From Combretum micranthum (lineage: Eukaryota > Streptophyta > Magnoliopsida > Myrtales > Combretaceae): a stretch of 64,000 nucleotides of DNA. Below the pieces are notes generated by a model. It was not told where the DNA came from. It did no database searches and saw only the letters and a list, made by a program, of their open reading frames with translations. Shown in pieces: positions 27,501 through 39,660 of this stretch (the first letter of the stretch is position 1; the number at the start of each line of letters is the position of its first letter). Where the stretch lies: contig JAMXBD010001576.1 of the NCBI GenBank assembly GCA_024138025.1, forward strand, positions 124,001-188,000. Direction: 5' to 3'. The position numbers and the translations under genes are program-made.

Positions 27501-30500
27501 CTACATACTCACTTTTTCTATCCACTAGAGATGAAGCTCGTTCAAGCTATATATAATCAAGGTCTTCAAGTACAGTTGTTATGCCACAAATAGGGTTTAA
27601 AGCATCAACACTTGCACCATGTATAAAACTTAAGTGTTATACGCAAAGGTTATCATTAACTAAGTGTGTTTCTCACCAATTTTAATTTAGGAAAACTCTT
27701 AATTAGATTTTGTAAACATTAGAATTGCAACGAAAAAATAATTTTGTTAAAAGTATACCACAAGGTGTACATCAATAGTGTTGGAAATAATCTCTTAATA
27801 CAGATACCCATACTGTTAAAAAATAACAACACAATGTTCATTGCATCTAGACATTGAGCTCGTCTAGTCGCTCACTAATATTCAACATATAGCTCATGTG
27901 ATCATAATCATCACCATTAGGAATAAGCTAAATCCTAGTACGACGATAGCACAAGCACACATGAGATATCATGCACACTTAATCTAAATGCAATACAACA
28001 ACCAACAATTTATATTTTTTTTACTTCAAGCCAGATAAGCAACAATGGAACACTCATATTCCAGTAACACACTAGCAACCTAAAAGTCCTGAGTAGCAAC
28101 AACTGCTCATAGGGTTGATATAGATTATCCAAATACTTATATCTCCTACATCTATAAGTAATAACCGCGTTTGTGGGTCACAATTATTACTCATCTCTAT
28201 CATCCTCAGTCTATCACATTGTTCAAACCAATAGACAATTATCTTAAACTAAATAAGTGTAAGTTCTTTCTGATTTGGTAAATATTACCCTAATACTATT
28301 TTCCCTATTAATTACCCGTCAAAGCACCACCGTGGCTTATGTACCAAACTACCATGCAAGCATCATCGTGTAAGGTTATTACCCATCGAACTAATTCTCA
28401 AAAATGACCTCTCACACTAAGTAAAGATTTATTAAGCTATCTCTAAACATTAATTCAATTTAGCATGCCTGTTCTAGCAACTAACACATAAGAAACTACG
28501 TATCTAAACACAAAGAGGTATTCTACAACAAATCAGATTTGATAAGCACACAAGAAAAGTAATATGTATAAAGAAATTATCTCATATAAGATTTAGATTA
28601 TACTTTCACTCACAAACCAATAATTGATTAATTAACTAATCAAATTTAGGTTGTATAGATATTCTTATTTAAGTTTCACTTACTTCTTTTTTAAGTGTCA
28701 ATCCAAAAATTTATATCAAGTTCAAATATATAAATTTGATACCAAGTATATTAATAATACATTAAAGTTCATGGTAAACTTAGCCTAGGTTGGTTCAAAC
28801 CATTTGAGCATATTTAATATGGTTTTAAAATCAAAACCATCAAATCTGGTCGAAATAGGGAATTTAGCCTCACACTCGACCGATTTTTCCAAAGTTAAGG
28901 CCAATTCCAATATGTTTCGGTTCACCATTGTAAGATAGACATCTTATTCTTTCAAACCAACCAAGTTTTACCAAAAAAAGAGATCGAAAAGCCACCAGTT
29001 CACCTCCTCAAAAGTTGTTTTTCCCTTGTTTTGTTGTCTTATATCTTAATCCAACTTTAATCCTTTCTCAGACACTCTTTTGTCATCAAAACATGTTTTA
29101 ATTATATTTTATCATCTAGTTGTCGTTTAGATTTAATTTTAATAATTTAAAACATCATATAATCCATTAAAGTAAGATTTATTTGTTAATGAAATAAAGC
29201 TCCTACCATGTTTTCATGTTCTTCATGTGTTGATATTTGATCAACATAAAAATCATTATCTCAAACTTATTTTCTACATTCAATCGTTGATTTACACTCA
29301 TAAAATTATGTAAAACACAATCAAACATTGAAATCACAACAACATACCAATTGAAGTCAAGATTAATTGCCTAAAAGTAACAATCAAACAAGAACTTTAA
29401 CTACTACTACTTCCAATCTTAGCATGCAAACTATAAAAGCTTCAATCCCCTTTCCAATCTCTCTTGTCCCTATATTCTTGTTTTTCCTATTAATTAGTAG
29501 TTTAGGTTAATAAAAGGAATTAGAGAATTGAAGATTGCTTATGGATCTTACCTTGTCTAGTTTTTAGATGCTGTAAAAGCCTAAAGAGATAGGTTTTGGA
29601 TTTGATATCTAGAGATACAAAGGAAACTTGCAGTAGTAGATTGGTAGAAAGAGAGATGTATTGTGAAAGAAGTTTGTGGGGGATGACTTGTAAGGGAAGT
29701 CTGAGCAAGAGAGGTTTTTTTTAGTTTTTCTTGAGGGTGAAGAATGATAGAGGAGAGACAAATTAGCCTTATATGGTGTAATTAGGAGAGTTGACAAACG
29801 TATAATATACATTTGGGAAGGATAAAGACAACTCGTATGATCTATATTATAGTTATTTAGTTAAATTCCTAATTCATTTAATTATTCTCATCTTTAATAA
29901 AAAACTCATGCAATTATTGATTTGTTTTCTCATTGAAGAAGATTGGTTTTTTAGGAAAGAGAAAATCTAAGCTTAAGTAATATAGGAAAGTTAGTGGGTT
30001 TTGGTTAAAAGTTATTTTTGGAAAGTAAAAAATGAAAAAGAGTTAAATTAGGTACTTAAGATTTGTTAGAGATTATGACATTTAATTATTTATTTAGATA
30101 TTTTTTAGGTGTACTTTACCATTAATTACAACGATGTCATCAAGTTAACTTAGGAAAGATAATGGGTTTAATTGAAATATGTACTCTCAATTTATTTCTA
30201 TATTGATTTCATTAAATTAATTCTTTTAATTTATTTAAACTAAATTATACTTTTAATCTAACATTTAATTAAGAACTAAATTATCAAACTTGGAATTAAA
30301 CTCGAACATAATTTAAAGTTCAAATTTACCTGTATTATTATATAGTATTATATCACTTTTCTAATTTAACTTGTTGAAAATCCAAGGTATTTCAACAACA
30401 TAAACATAATAGTACTACAATAGAAAATTACTTTACAATGTTCAAAATTACCCACATGAAGGGCACATAAGTTTGATATGCTAAGACTTTATTTTTTTGA

Positions 30501-30534
30501 GTGTTTCATTACCAATGTGTACATAGAAGTTTAG

Positions 30535-30537
<3 letters not shown>
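24547..30537. other. repeat-rich intergenic block, LTR-like in composition
   Basis: TGTCATACCCCTACGGGG at 24547 looks like another minus-oriented LTR terminus (compare TGTCACGCCCC at 2395), but I found no partner end or target duplication. Around 27050-27130 a 'cgttagatcattaggaatgatccaaagg...caataaataggagg' stretch looks like a plant LTR promoter. The stretch 27780-30300 is also LTR-like non-coding DNA. No protein similarity was seen on either strand. Confidence 0.3.
25640..25920. repeat. degenerate repeat with TGCAT/GCACTTCTAG words
   Basis: The words 'tatgcacttctagg' (about 25758 and 25843), 'ttgtgacttctag' (about 25907), and repeated 'aatgcac', 'catgcatagg', 'catgcatggg' suggest three to four diverged units of about 70-90 bp. 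Confidence 0.4.

Positions 30538-30573
<36 letters not shown>
30538..30573. repeat. 36-bp poly(A) tract
   Basis: An uninterrupted run of 36 A. It could be the tail of a plus-strand retroposon, but I see no target duplication or recognisable body upstream. Confidence 0.9.
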
Positions 30574-30576
<3 letters not shown>

Positions 30577-32243
30577 AGAAGCTAGACAAAAGTAAAATTG
30601 ATAATTTTTTTTCTTACATCCTTTGTTGATTTGTCTTAAGCTAGAAAGTATTAGTCACTATAGTTTAGTGTTTGCTTTAAGGAATTTTTAAGGAGATTGA
30701 ATATCCTGTTGTAGTTAAGCAAGTTATATCTTGTACATTGTTTTTTTATTAAATAGTACAACAATCAATAAGGACAACCAAATCTTCGATGTGGAGTTTG
30801 AAGAATGGATTGGCGCACAACATGGAACTACTATAAATATTTATGAACTCTTCTTTTCCTTTAACTCATATCATTTATGAGTTTATATTGCATATATTAT
30901 GGTTCTTGCATCATTAATTTAAGTAATCTAAGTAATAACTTTTGTTAAGGAAACCCCCTCCTTCCAATTACTTAAAGGCAACCAACTTAGGGTTAGTGAT
31001 TAAAGAAAGATTTAATATTATCTAAATTAGTGCAAGTCAAGGATTTGATATATGCTCATATACCATATTTATATGAAGCCACATCAGCATATTTCAAATG
31101 GTGTTATGACATAGTAATAGATCTCTTATTTATACTAATTATAAATAATTTGATTTCTTCATTACTATTTAAAGCCTTGATTTCCAATTGAATTTACTTC
31201 CAAATATTGATTCCTCTAAGTGTAATTTTTCTTATATATAAATAATGGAGGATACTTGTTACTTTTGTAGTGTACTATGAGTAAATAAATATTTATCCAT
31301 CTACGTTTACTAAGCTTTGTAGCTCTTTAATGTTTTTACTCATATATCAAGTGGACGTACAAATAGAAAAGGGTGTATTACATTTTTGTTTTTTTTTTCT
31401 TTTTTCCTCATTTACTTTAAATAAGGGATTTAAAGAGAAGAGTGAAAGATGAGTAGATTCTTAACCTATGTTCTTTTAGTAAGACTCATCAATGAGAATG
31501 TGGCACATAAGAAATATGGAATCAAAATGTAGGATTGTATATGCAACCATTTTTTTATATATCACACCCTCAATTGATGGTTTTATTAAGATAAGCAGGT
31601 GAGACTTGCTATATCTTTTTGCAACCCCACCCCCCTCCCCCCTAAAAAAAAAAAAAATAAAGGAAGATGATTCTATATTTTTATGTCTTTTTTTTTTTAA
31701 TTTAATGAGATGAAGCACAAGAAAGAACAAGCCTTATTATTCCTACATCTTAAGAAAATTTCCTTGAGACTTCAAATTCAAAAACGGTTGCTGCATATTT
31801 TGCTTATGCTTAACCCTTTCTAATTCTACTAAAAAAAACCATTCCTATAAGAACTTTTTAGCTCAAGCTCAAGAGGTGCTAGGATCACTAGATTGATGCC
31901 CCCAAGGAAGGCTAGCACGATCTAATTTTTTTGACCTAGTTAGGTTTCAATAATGCCTCAGACCAAACCAAACTTTCAGTTCAAATATTTTGTCGAAATC
32001 AAAATTGAACAAAGAAAAAAAATTATAAAACATAAATAAAAAGCCAAACTAATTTCAATATGGCTTAATTTGAGTTTTGGCTAAACCAAAAGTAAGAGAC
32101 TGTATATTACTTTAGTTAAATTTCTCGCGCGTAGATTATTATTGTTTTATCCTTATCAACTTTTAAGGTAAAACTAAACCAAGATTTAGTTGATTTAGTA
32201 TGAGGTTTGTTTAAACCTAAAGTAAAAGACTACATATTATTTT
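30574..32243. other. unassigned intergenic sequence
   Basis: AT-rich DNA with a C-run followed by an A-run near 31626-31655 (CCCCACCCCCCTCCCCCC then A14). No gene, RNA gene or transposon border was recognised. The last nine bases are the target duplication of the MITE that follows. Confidence 0.3.
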
Positions 32244-32549
32244 AGGATTAATGTCACAAATGATACCTAAACTTTAACAAAATATACAATTAAGTTTATG
32301 AAGTTTGAAATTGATCAATTTAGTATCTAAATTTTAAAATTAACAAATTTAGTACCTAAAAGAACTTTTCATGCATACTAACAGTATATTCATCAAGTTC
32401 TTTTAAGTACTAAATTGATCGATTTCAAAGTCTTTCGGGTACCAAATTGATCAATTTTAAAGTTCGTATATTAAATTAATTATTTTTAAAATTTAGATAC
32501 CTAATTATATGTTTTGTCAAAGTTTAGATATCATTTGTGACATTATCCT
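32244..32549. mobile_element. foldback MITE, Mutator-type (9-bp target duplication)
   Basis: The 306-bp unit is almost entirely an imperfect palindrome. The left end AGGATTAATGTCACAAATGA and the inverse of the right end AGGATAATGTCACAAATGA agree, and the similarity continues through 'tacctaaactttaacaaaat'. It is flanked by an exact 9-bp direct repeat TATTATTTT (32235-32243 and 32550-32558), the duplication size of Mutator-like elements. It has no coding capacity. Related copies occur at 33842-34195, 57289-57504 and 63650-63980. Confidence 0.8.
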
Positions 32550-32999
32550 TATTATTTTAATGTGATACTACTCAAACCTTCTCTTTTGTGTTTAGGGGCA
32601 AAAAAACAAAACAAATGAAAGCTTCTCTCGTGTGTAGATTAATTTTTTTATAGACATGTATCAAATAACGATATGCATTGTATTTCTATGGAGCTAAATG
32701 TTATATTTTTATTCTTTTAAATATTATGATATGTTATTATAATTATGTACCATGCACTGTAATTACGTATGAACACCATATTATACTAGTTTGGATTTAG
32801 GTAAATATACATTTTTCCGTATAACATGTATAAACCATTGCATCTACATCATAAGTATATGAATACGATTGAACTTCCTATTTAATTTGGTTTTAATTTT
32901 CCAGTTTGTAGATGTCCCAAATCAATGCAAATTCAAATATGTCAATGTCAAAATACTTAAACCGACACAGGAAACCCAAGATTCAATCTGCTATCGTTT

Positions 33000-33370
33000 G
33001 GTTTGTTGTTTTGTTTTGTTGTTCGGTGTCCCGTGTCCATCCCTAGATGGAGATTCAATGAAAGCAATCCACATGGTCGACGGTGAATGGGTGATGATTC
33101 GTGACCAGAAGCTGAACCCATGAAAACAAAAAGGAAACGTTGTTCTTCACAGTAAATAATGACACAGTATTTTGTTGTTGCCTGAAGATGCCGTGCTCGC
33201 CAAGTATCACGATTTCAGGCCATCTCTAATTTTATTGCAAGGATTTCTCTCTCCTGTGATATATATTTTATATCGTCGGTGTCATCTTGTCGTCTCGATG
33301 CGTCCGGTGTGCCCGCGCATGACGTCTAATGAAACACGTAACCCTACGATTACGACAGCATTCCTCGAGT
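33000..33370. other. GC-richer island, unassigned
   Basis: This stretch is noticeably richer in G+C and CpG than its surroundings (for example 'cgtcggtgtcatcttgtcgtctcgatgcgtccggtg'). A short plus-strand frame ends IHMVDGEWVMIRDQKLNP at 33120, but it has no recognisable domain. It may be a gene relic, a promoter, or old captured DNA. I do not assign it. Confidence 0.3.
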
Positions 33371-33841
33371 TGAGCTAATATAATTTTACCAATAAATTAT
33401 ATTAAAAGGTATTAATATTTAAATATAAATTTATTTAACATATTAATATTATATAATTAAAAAATAAAATTTATTTTATATAAGTTAATTACTGTTCTAC
33501 CAAATTCATTTAAGATATACATATATAGATAATTTTTTTATTAATTTTTTATAATCAAATTATCCGTTTGACTTATTTTACAAAACGTTAATTTCTTTTT
33601 TCTTACCTACTCATAATATTACTACCTTAAATAAAGTTATCTTGAGTTACTCGTTTTTTCCCTAAGAAGTTAGCATTCAATTGTGCTTTCAAATATATTA
33701 CTTTGTTTTATATTTTTATATTTTTGTGCTTCTTCCTTTTTATGTATGGTTAATATTTGAAGTACGAAACTGTTCTTCTTTAGAACTTTACTTACTGTCT
33801 GCGGTACATTTGTTAAAGGAACTCTTTTAAAATTTTAACTA

Positions 33842-34195
33842 GAGGGAAAATAATAAATTTTATATCTGAACTTTACGCAAAAATTCGGTTGGGTTTAAAT
33901 TTTAAAGTGATCAATTTAATAACCAATTAAAGTTTTCATAATTTTTTTACAAAGATCGATTACTTTATTTTGTGACGTCGAAGAAGCAGTCTATCACTAT
34001 CAGGTAGTATTAGGGCAATAATAAAAAATCAATGATATGATATCTTTTCAATGTCACAATCAATGCAAACAATGTCAAGAAGTAGGAAAAATAATCATAA
34101 AAAATTTTGATTGGGTATTAAAATGATTATTTCAAGTTTAGATACCATATTGAATTTTCGTACAAAATTCAGACATCAAATTTGACATTTACCCT
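33842..34195. mobile_element. foldback MITE related to 32244-32549
   Basis: The left end 'agggaaaataataaattttatatctgaactttacgc' and the inverse of the right end 'agggtaaatgtcaaatttgatgtctgaattttgtacg' pair over at least 45 bp. The interior has the same 'aaagtgatcaatttaataacc' words as the other copies. No clear target duplication was found, so it is probably old. Confidence 0.55.
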
Positions 34196-34590
34196 TAAGT
34201 AAATGGTGATTATACACTTGATGATCATGAATTGCAATAGCACCCTAAATATTATACATAGTGCACAAACACTCTTAAAATATATAAATATTATAAATTT
34301 CCCCACTCATTATAATATCAAGTTAATATATATCGTATCAACATACAATTATAATCATACTTGAAGTTTATTACCTCATTAAATTTGACCCATATTAAAA
34401 GCTAAAATATCAAATGAATTAAGAAAAATGGCTAATGGGATCAATCAAACTGAAAAGATAATCATCATTTTATATCGATGCAAATAAATAATTTGATATT
34501 TCTTGTAATATGATTTTGATAGTTAATATGGTATTGATAAGGGGAATCTCATGCATACAAAGCTTTTAAAAAGCAACATAGTAGAGTAGA

Positions 34591-34735
34591 TGGGCACTAA
34601 GGTGGTTTCAGTAGAAGCACTTGAATACTCAAATTAGTTGAAGGGTTTTAGGAAGATCATAAACTAGGTGGGCACTAAGGTAGTTTCAGTAGAAGCAATT
34701 GGATGCTCAAATCAGTTGAAGGGTTTTAGAAGATC
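34591..34735 (+). repeat. 78-bp direct tandem duplication
   Basis: TGGGCACTAAGGTGGTTTCAG... at 34591 repeats as TGGGCACTAAGGTAGTTTCAG... at 34669, a period of 78 bp, with only a few substitutions (second copy ends about 34735). It has no coding meaning. Confidence 0.8.
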
Positions 34736-34960
34736 ATGACAACATGTAAGAAAGTATAGAGAATTTAGTTATGGTGATTGTATCAAGGAAGAAAATAATC
34801 GTTGAGATAATCATGAATAGACGTGATTGTGTACAAATTCTTCTCTTCCAACCTCTTGCCACTTGTCATAAGAATCTTTATAACTATTAATACTAGGTGT
34901 TTGTGTTAGGTATTAACTTTAAACATAAGGCCTAAACAAAAAAATGTCACCCACAACATT

Positions 34961-36212
34961 GGGATAAATTTTATTAGTGATACCTAACCTTTTTGTTTAT
35001 AACAAAACTATACATAAAAAAATTTCATCTCAGGAAGGTATCCAAACTTTTTAATTGTTCCACACACTATACCTGGTTTGAAGCTGGTGACTCAATGACG
35101 TGGAAAGGGAACCAAATTAAAAAATTCATTTCTCTATCCTAGTTGCTAATTACATCTCTCTCTCTCTTGCACTTCATTTTCTTCTCTACACATAACCCTA
35201 GAAAAAGAAAATGAATCAAAACAAATCAATTCTCTCTCTCTCTCTTCTTCTTCACATAACCCCCATAAAAAATAAAATAAATTAAAATAAATCAAAACAA
35301 ATCAATTCTCTCTCTCTCCCCTTGCTTTCTCTCTATTGTTTCTTCTTCACGCAACCTCCCATAAAAGAAAAGGAATAAAAATTAATTTTTTCCACAAGAT
35401 AGCACTGTCACTCCTAACAACAAACGAAACCAAAATCATGTATAAGGATCTAACCTTTCCAAGATAATCAACCAACAATCTAAATCGAAAAATCAAAATC
35501 CTAACACTTAAAAGAATAATACCTAAATAAAAAAAAAAAACCCAAAATCCTACAAACTCGTTCAAAGAAAAAATCCTACAAACTCGTTCAAAGAAATATT
35601 GTAACTTCCTTCATCTAAAAACAACTAGAAACTCAAATCTTCTCTTGCTTTCTCTCCTTTTTGTCTAGAAGATTTTTTAGAAAGAGAAGCGACGTAGAGG
35701 AAAAGGAAGAGTAGTTAAGGTTAGGAGGAGCATCAAAACCAAAAGTATCAAGACAAGAGGAAAGGATATAGTCGACGGGATGGTGGTATTGTTGCTATGG
35801 GGTGGAGGTCGTCGGAATGGTAAGAAGGAGGAATAATCATCGTAAGTGGAGGAGAAGTTAGGTTTTGGTGAAGCGTTGGTATTGTTCTAGCGTTGATTTG
35901 TTTTGATTCATTTTTTTTTTCCAAGGTTGTATGAAAAAGAAGAAGAAGTAGAAGTGCAGGGGGAATGTGGAGGGTGAGAGAGAGAGAGAGAGAGAGAAAA
36001 AAAAGATAAGAATGACAGCTAGGATAGAGTCATGCAATTTTTAATCAAGTTCCCTTTCCATGTCAGAGAGTTGTCAAAGAAATGGTTGAATTACAATCAT
36101 ACGTACAACGTGTGAAACAATAAGTTTAGATAACTTTATGGGATGAAATTTTGTTTTAGGCGTAATTCTATAATAAACCAAAAATTTCAAATACCACTAA
36201 TAAAACTTACCC
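34961..36212. mobile_element. 1.25-kb foldback transposon with ~250-bp inverted arms
   Basis: The left arm begins GGGATAAATTTTATTAGTGA and the inverse of the right end begins GGGTAAGTTTTATTAGTGG. Pairing can be followed for about 250 bp, through 'tggaaagggaac', 'ctctatcctagctg' and a (CT)n/(GA)n tract at 35155-35170 and 35975-35998. The flanks ACAACATT (34953-34960) and ACAATATT (36213-36220) are a near-exact 8-bp duplication, compatible with hAT or Mutator-type insertion. The middle (about 35640-35900) is GC-richer and may be captured host sequence. No transposase is present, so it would be non-autonomous. Confidence 0.65.
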
Positions 36213-39200
36213 ACAATATTGTATAGAAGAATAAATATTATAGCATCAACCTTTTTCTATCGATGTAAGTATAATATTAAAAATTCAAGGTGTTTAATAA
36301 TTTCTTGAAACTAATATTGCGATTTCTCAATTAAAATAGTTCCGTTTGTGATAATAACAACTTACTTAGGCTAAAGATACACACAAGGTGGATCGTTTAC
36401 ATAATTTCGATTTGTGGGGACTGGTTTTGATCTAGCATAGACTAGTTAAGTCCGTAATTCGGTCCTAATTCCTCCTTTTTAGGCCTTGAACTTGATGGAT
36501 CTAAGGAAATGATTGGAAAAATGAAAACAAGTTAGCATGACTTAACAGGAAGTGTCCTGGATCTACCCTAGGCTTGTACACTAATAGGGGATTCTTAGGT
36601 CTTGATATTCAAGATCAAGGACTTAACAAGCCCCCAGGTCAAATTGAGTTAGCGTGTCATGTACCTCTCTTATACTATTTGGTACTTAATATTACCACAT
36701 GATTGATCTCCTAAAATACATTGGCTGATAATAATAGTCTTTAAATTTATTAGAAATGATATGCTACATGAAGCATTTATGATAACAAAAGCAAGAGAAA
36801 ATTTGTCACACAACAAACCATATTCGTCACATAACAACCATATATTTGGTGATGCAAATAGGTGATTGAAAGTTATAAAAAAAGTAATCTATTTGAGTTA
36901 CAACACTAACATTATTATGATAATGTTGATTAGACTTACATAACAATTAAACCACTTTTTAGTCTAGCATTTTATTGCATATTTACTTCACTAATAGGTA
37001 AACATTATCTTTTTGCATCAAATCATGTAACATGATTATCTTTAAAAAAATTTTGCAGATGGGATGAAACATATCTCACAAATAGTAAAAATTACCTAAT
37101 TCTTTCATTGAGTGACATCCTTGCTCCAGTAGGGTTATACTAATTTTCTTTATATTGCTCCAATTTCATTAGGTTGCTTAAAACTTAATGAACATTACTT
37201 CCAAATAAGAACAAAACAAACTTATCAACAGTTCCAATTACACAAATTTAGGTAAAAAGTAAAGAATGTTATGTATGTTGATGGTGTTTTCGCTGCTAGG
37301 CCTCCAAGCTTAAGACTAACCCATCAACACCATCCTACTAGAAATTCAAATAACTCATCACATCAAGTGGCATTACTGGAGAAATCGTCCTCTACTAACA
37401 TTTCTCTTAACAGGATATGTTCCATGTTATCTTGCAAGAATCATAGAATCAAAGGGAGGTAGATGTGTCCTATGAAACATTGGTCTGTCCCCTATAAAAC
37501 CTATGCAATATTTAAGGCTAACAAAAGAGCATCTATATGATCAAGTCCCTCCGAAATAGCTCTACACATATTAACTTGACCATCAATCCGAGTAATTGAG
37601 GCAACACTACTCCCACATACCATTTACTCCCACTCATTATTATTATATTCTCACTATTCTTAGATATTCCATTAACTTAAACCTAAGAGTTGCCAATGCC
37701 TTCTCATAAATGTTTGCTACTTGCGCAAGCCTTGTACACCTATTATGTCAATGAATTCATCATGTCAAGTTAAGAGACTATAACAAGAATATAACACCAA
37801 CAAAATATATTAATACACTTATAACACAATTTACTCGTTTATATATAAACTATATGGCTAGATCTGGCTTGAATGCCTACTAATGGTGAAATAAAGTTAC
37901 TACTCTTTTGGTAGAATGATTTTGAAAAAATAAGTTTGAATAACTAATGAAAGAACTAATTCCACTAGCTAAAATGCTATTAATGACTATTTATGATGAA
38001 AGTAGTTGAAGAATAAAATAGGAGCAAGAAATTGCTATTATTTGCTAATCGCTATTCTTTAATTATTGCAAGTAGAGCACAAAGTACAATCAACCATAAA
38101 AAAACCGTTTGATAAGGAATGATGGTAGAATAAGATACCAGTTTGAGAAACCAAACTTGGTTCATTATTACCACGTTTAATTTATGTTACACCTACATTC
38201 AACTCGTGTAATCGTCATACTGGCCCATTACATAAATATATTAATTGCCAAATTCCAAAACCATGCTTTTTAGTCCATTTATCTCAAGTTACTTAAGTCA
38301 TTAATCCTATTTTTCACTAGATACCGACTTTTAGCAATTACAACTAGTCATACAACTCCGATCTATAACTTTCCATAACATTTCTTCCTAAACCCTATTA
38401 TAAATTCTACCATTTATAACTTACTAATCCTTATACTCTAAACTCGCGACAACTTGATTAACTATACTAAAACTTTCTATTCAGTCTCAATTTCCATTAT
38501 TCCAAAACTGATTCAACTCATAATGGCAAACTTCCTTAACTACACTTCTAAACACTTAAATTAATACATTTCGATTTCATTTTTTAAGAGATTATTAGAG
38601 TTAACTATAATTTATTAAATTGTATTACTTCAAATCCCCCAAAAATGTCATAAATCAAGCCATACACGATTCTAAAACAAATCACCACTATCTCAGTTCC
38701 TTTCATTCATTCTCCAATTTCATGTATCATCCATTAATGTACAACACTTCCTAATATTAACTTCATTGTTTACTAAAATGCATCCAAGTAAACATCAAAT
38801 GACAATCAAGGATCAGCTACCACCAAAGGAGCCTAACCTGCCACTTCCATGCTTTAGTTTCAAACACATATGAATACAATCATCAACTAACCTCAATTCT
38901 GTCCCGAACTATCATCGAACACCATTCTAAACGAGACTAAAAGCTTAGGTTTGAAGCTAGGTCCATGGAACTCCAAACCCCAAGCTGATTGCCACTTATA
39001 GAGAGCTCCTAAGAAGGTTTTTGTAACTTTTCAAGCTTTCGAACATAAATAAATGGAAAAAAAAAAAAGGACACTCTAAGTAGCCATACTATACATTTGA
39101 AAACAAAACATACACTTGAACACCTCTTACGGACTTCGAACTACGATACTTCTAAATGCATGTATGCATAGACGTATATTTCACATGGTGAACTTAGATA

Positions 39201-39445
39201 CTAAAAAGAAAAGGCAAAAAGCGCATAGGCAATTTTTCTATAGGAAAAAGGGAAAAAATAATAGTTTTTAAAAAAATTTTGGAAATTCGAATTATTCAAA
39301 AATAATATCATAAACACAGCACTTAAAATTGTGAAATTTCGATAACTAATGGCCCATAGAAAGGGACTCATTAAATTTAGAGCATTTTCACTATCAAAGC
39401 AAAAACAAATAGATCAAAAAAATTATTCTACAAACGTCAATATTC
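36213..39445. other. unassigned intergenic sequence
   Basis: No gene seen. The part 38800-39010 has a minus-strand TATA-like CTCTCTATAAGTGG and phrases similar in style to plant LTRs, but no termini were found. Confidence 0.3.
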
Positions 39446-39660
39446 GGGTCTGTTTAGATTGTTTGATTTTTATTTGTATCGTATCTATATCATATCTACA
39501 TCTGTAACTTATCTATATCACAACTACATCATATCTATATCATATCTGTTTGGTCTATTTATAAGTAAAATTATCAATTTTTCATCGGTATTTATTTCTT
39601 GATAAATATCTATTTGAAAATGACAAAAACATAATACTAAAATTATCAGAATATGATAAC
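39446..39660 (+). repeat. dispersed repeat, copy 1 (TATCATATCTGTATC-rich)
   Basis: This stretch shares the order of words 'tatctatatcatatctgt', 'ggtctatttataagtaaaattatc', 'ttttcatcggtat' and 'tttgaaaatgacaaaa' with 44580-44760. It also holds an internal TATCTATATCA micro-repeat. The family is unknown. Confidence 0.45.
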
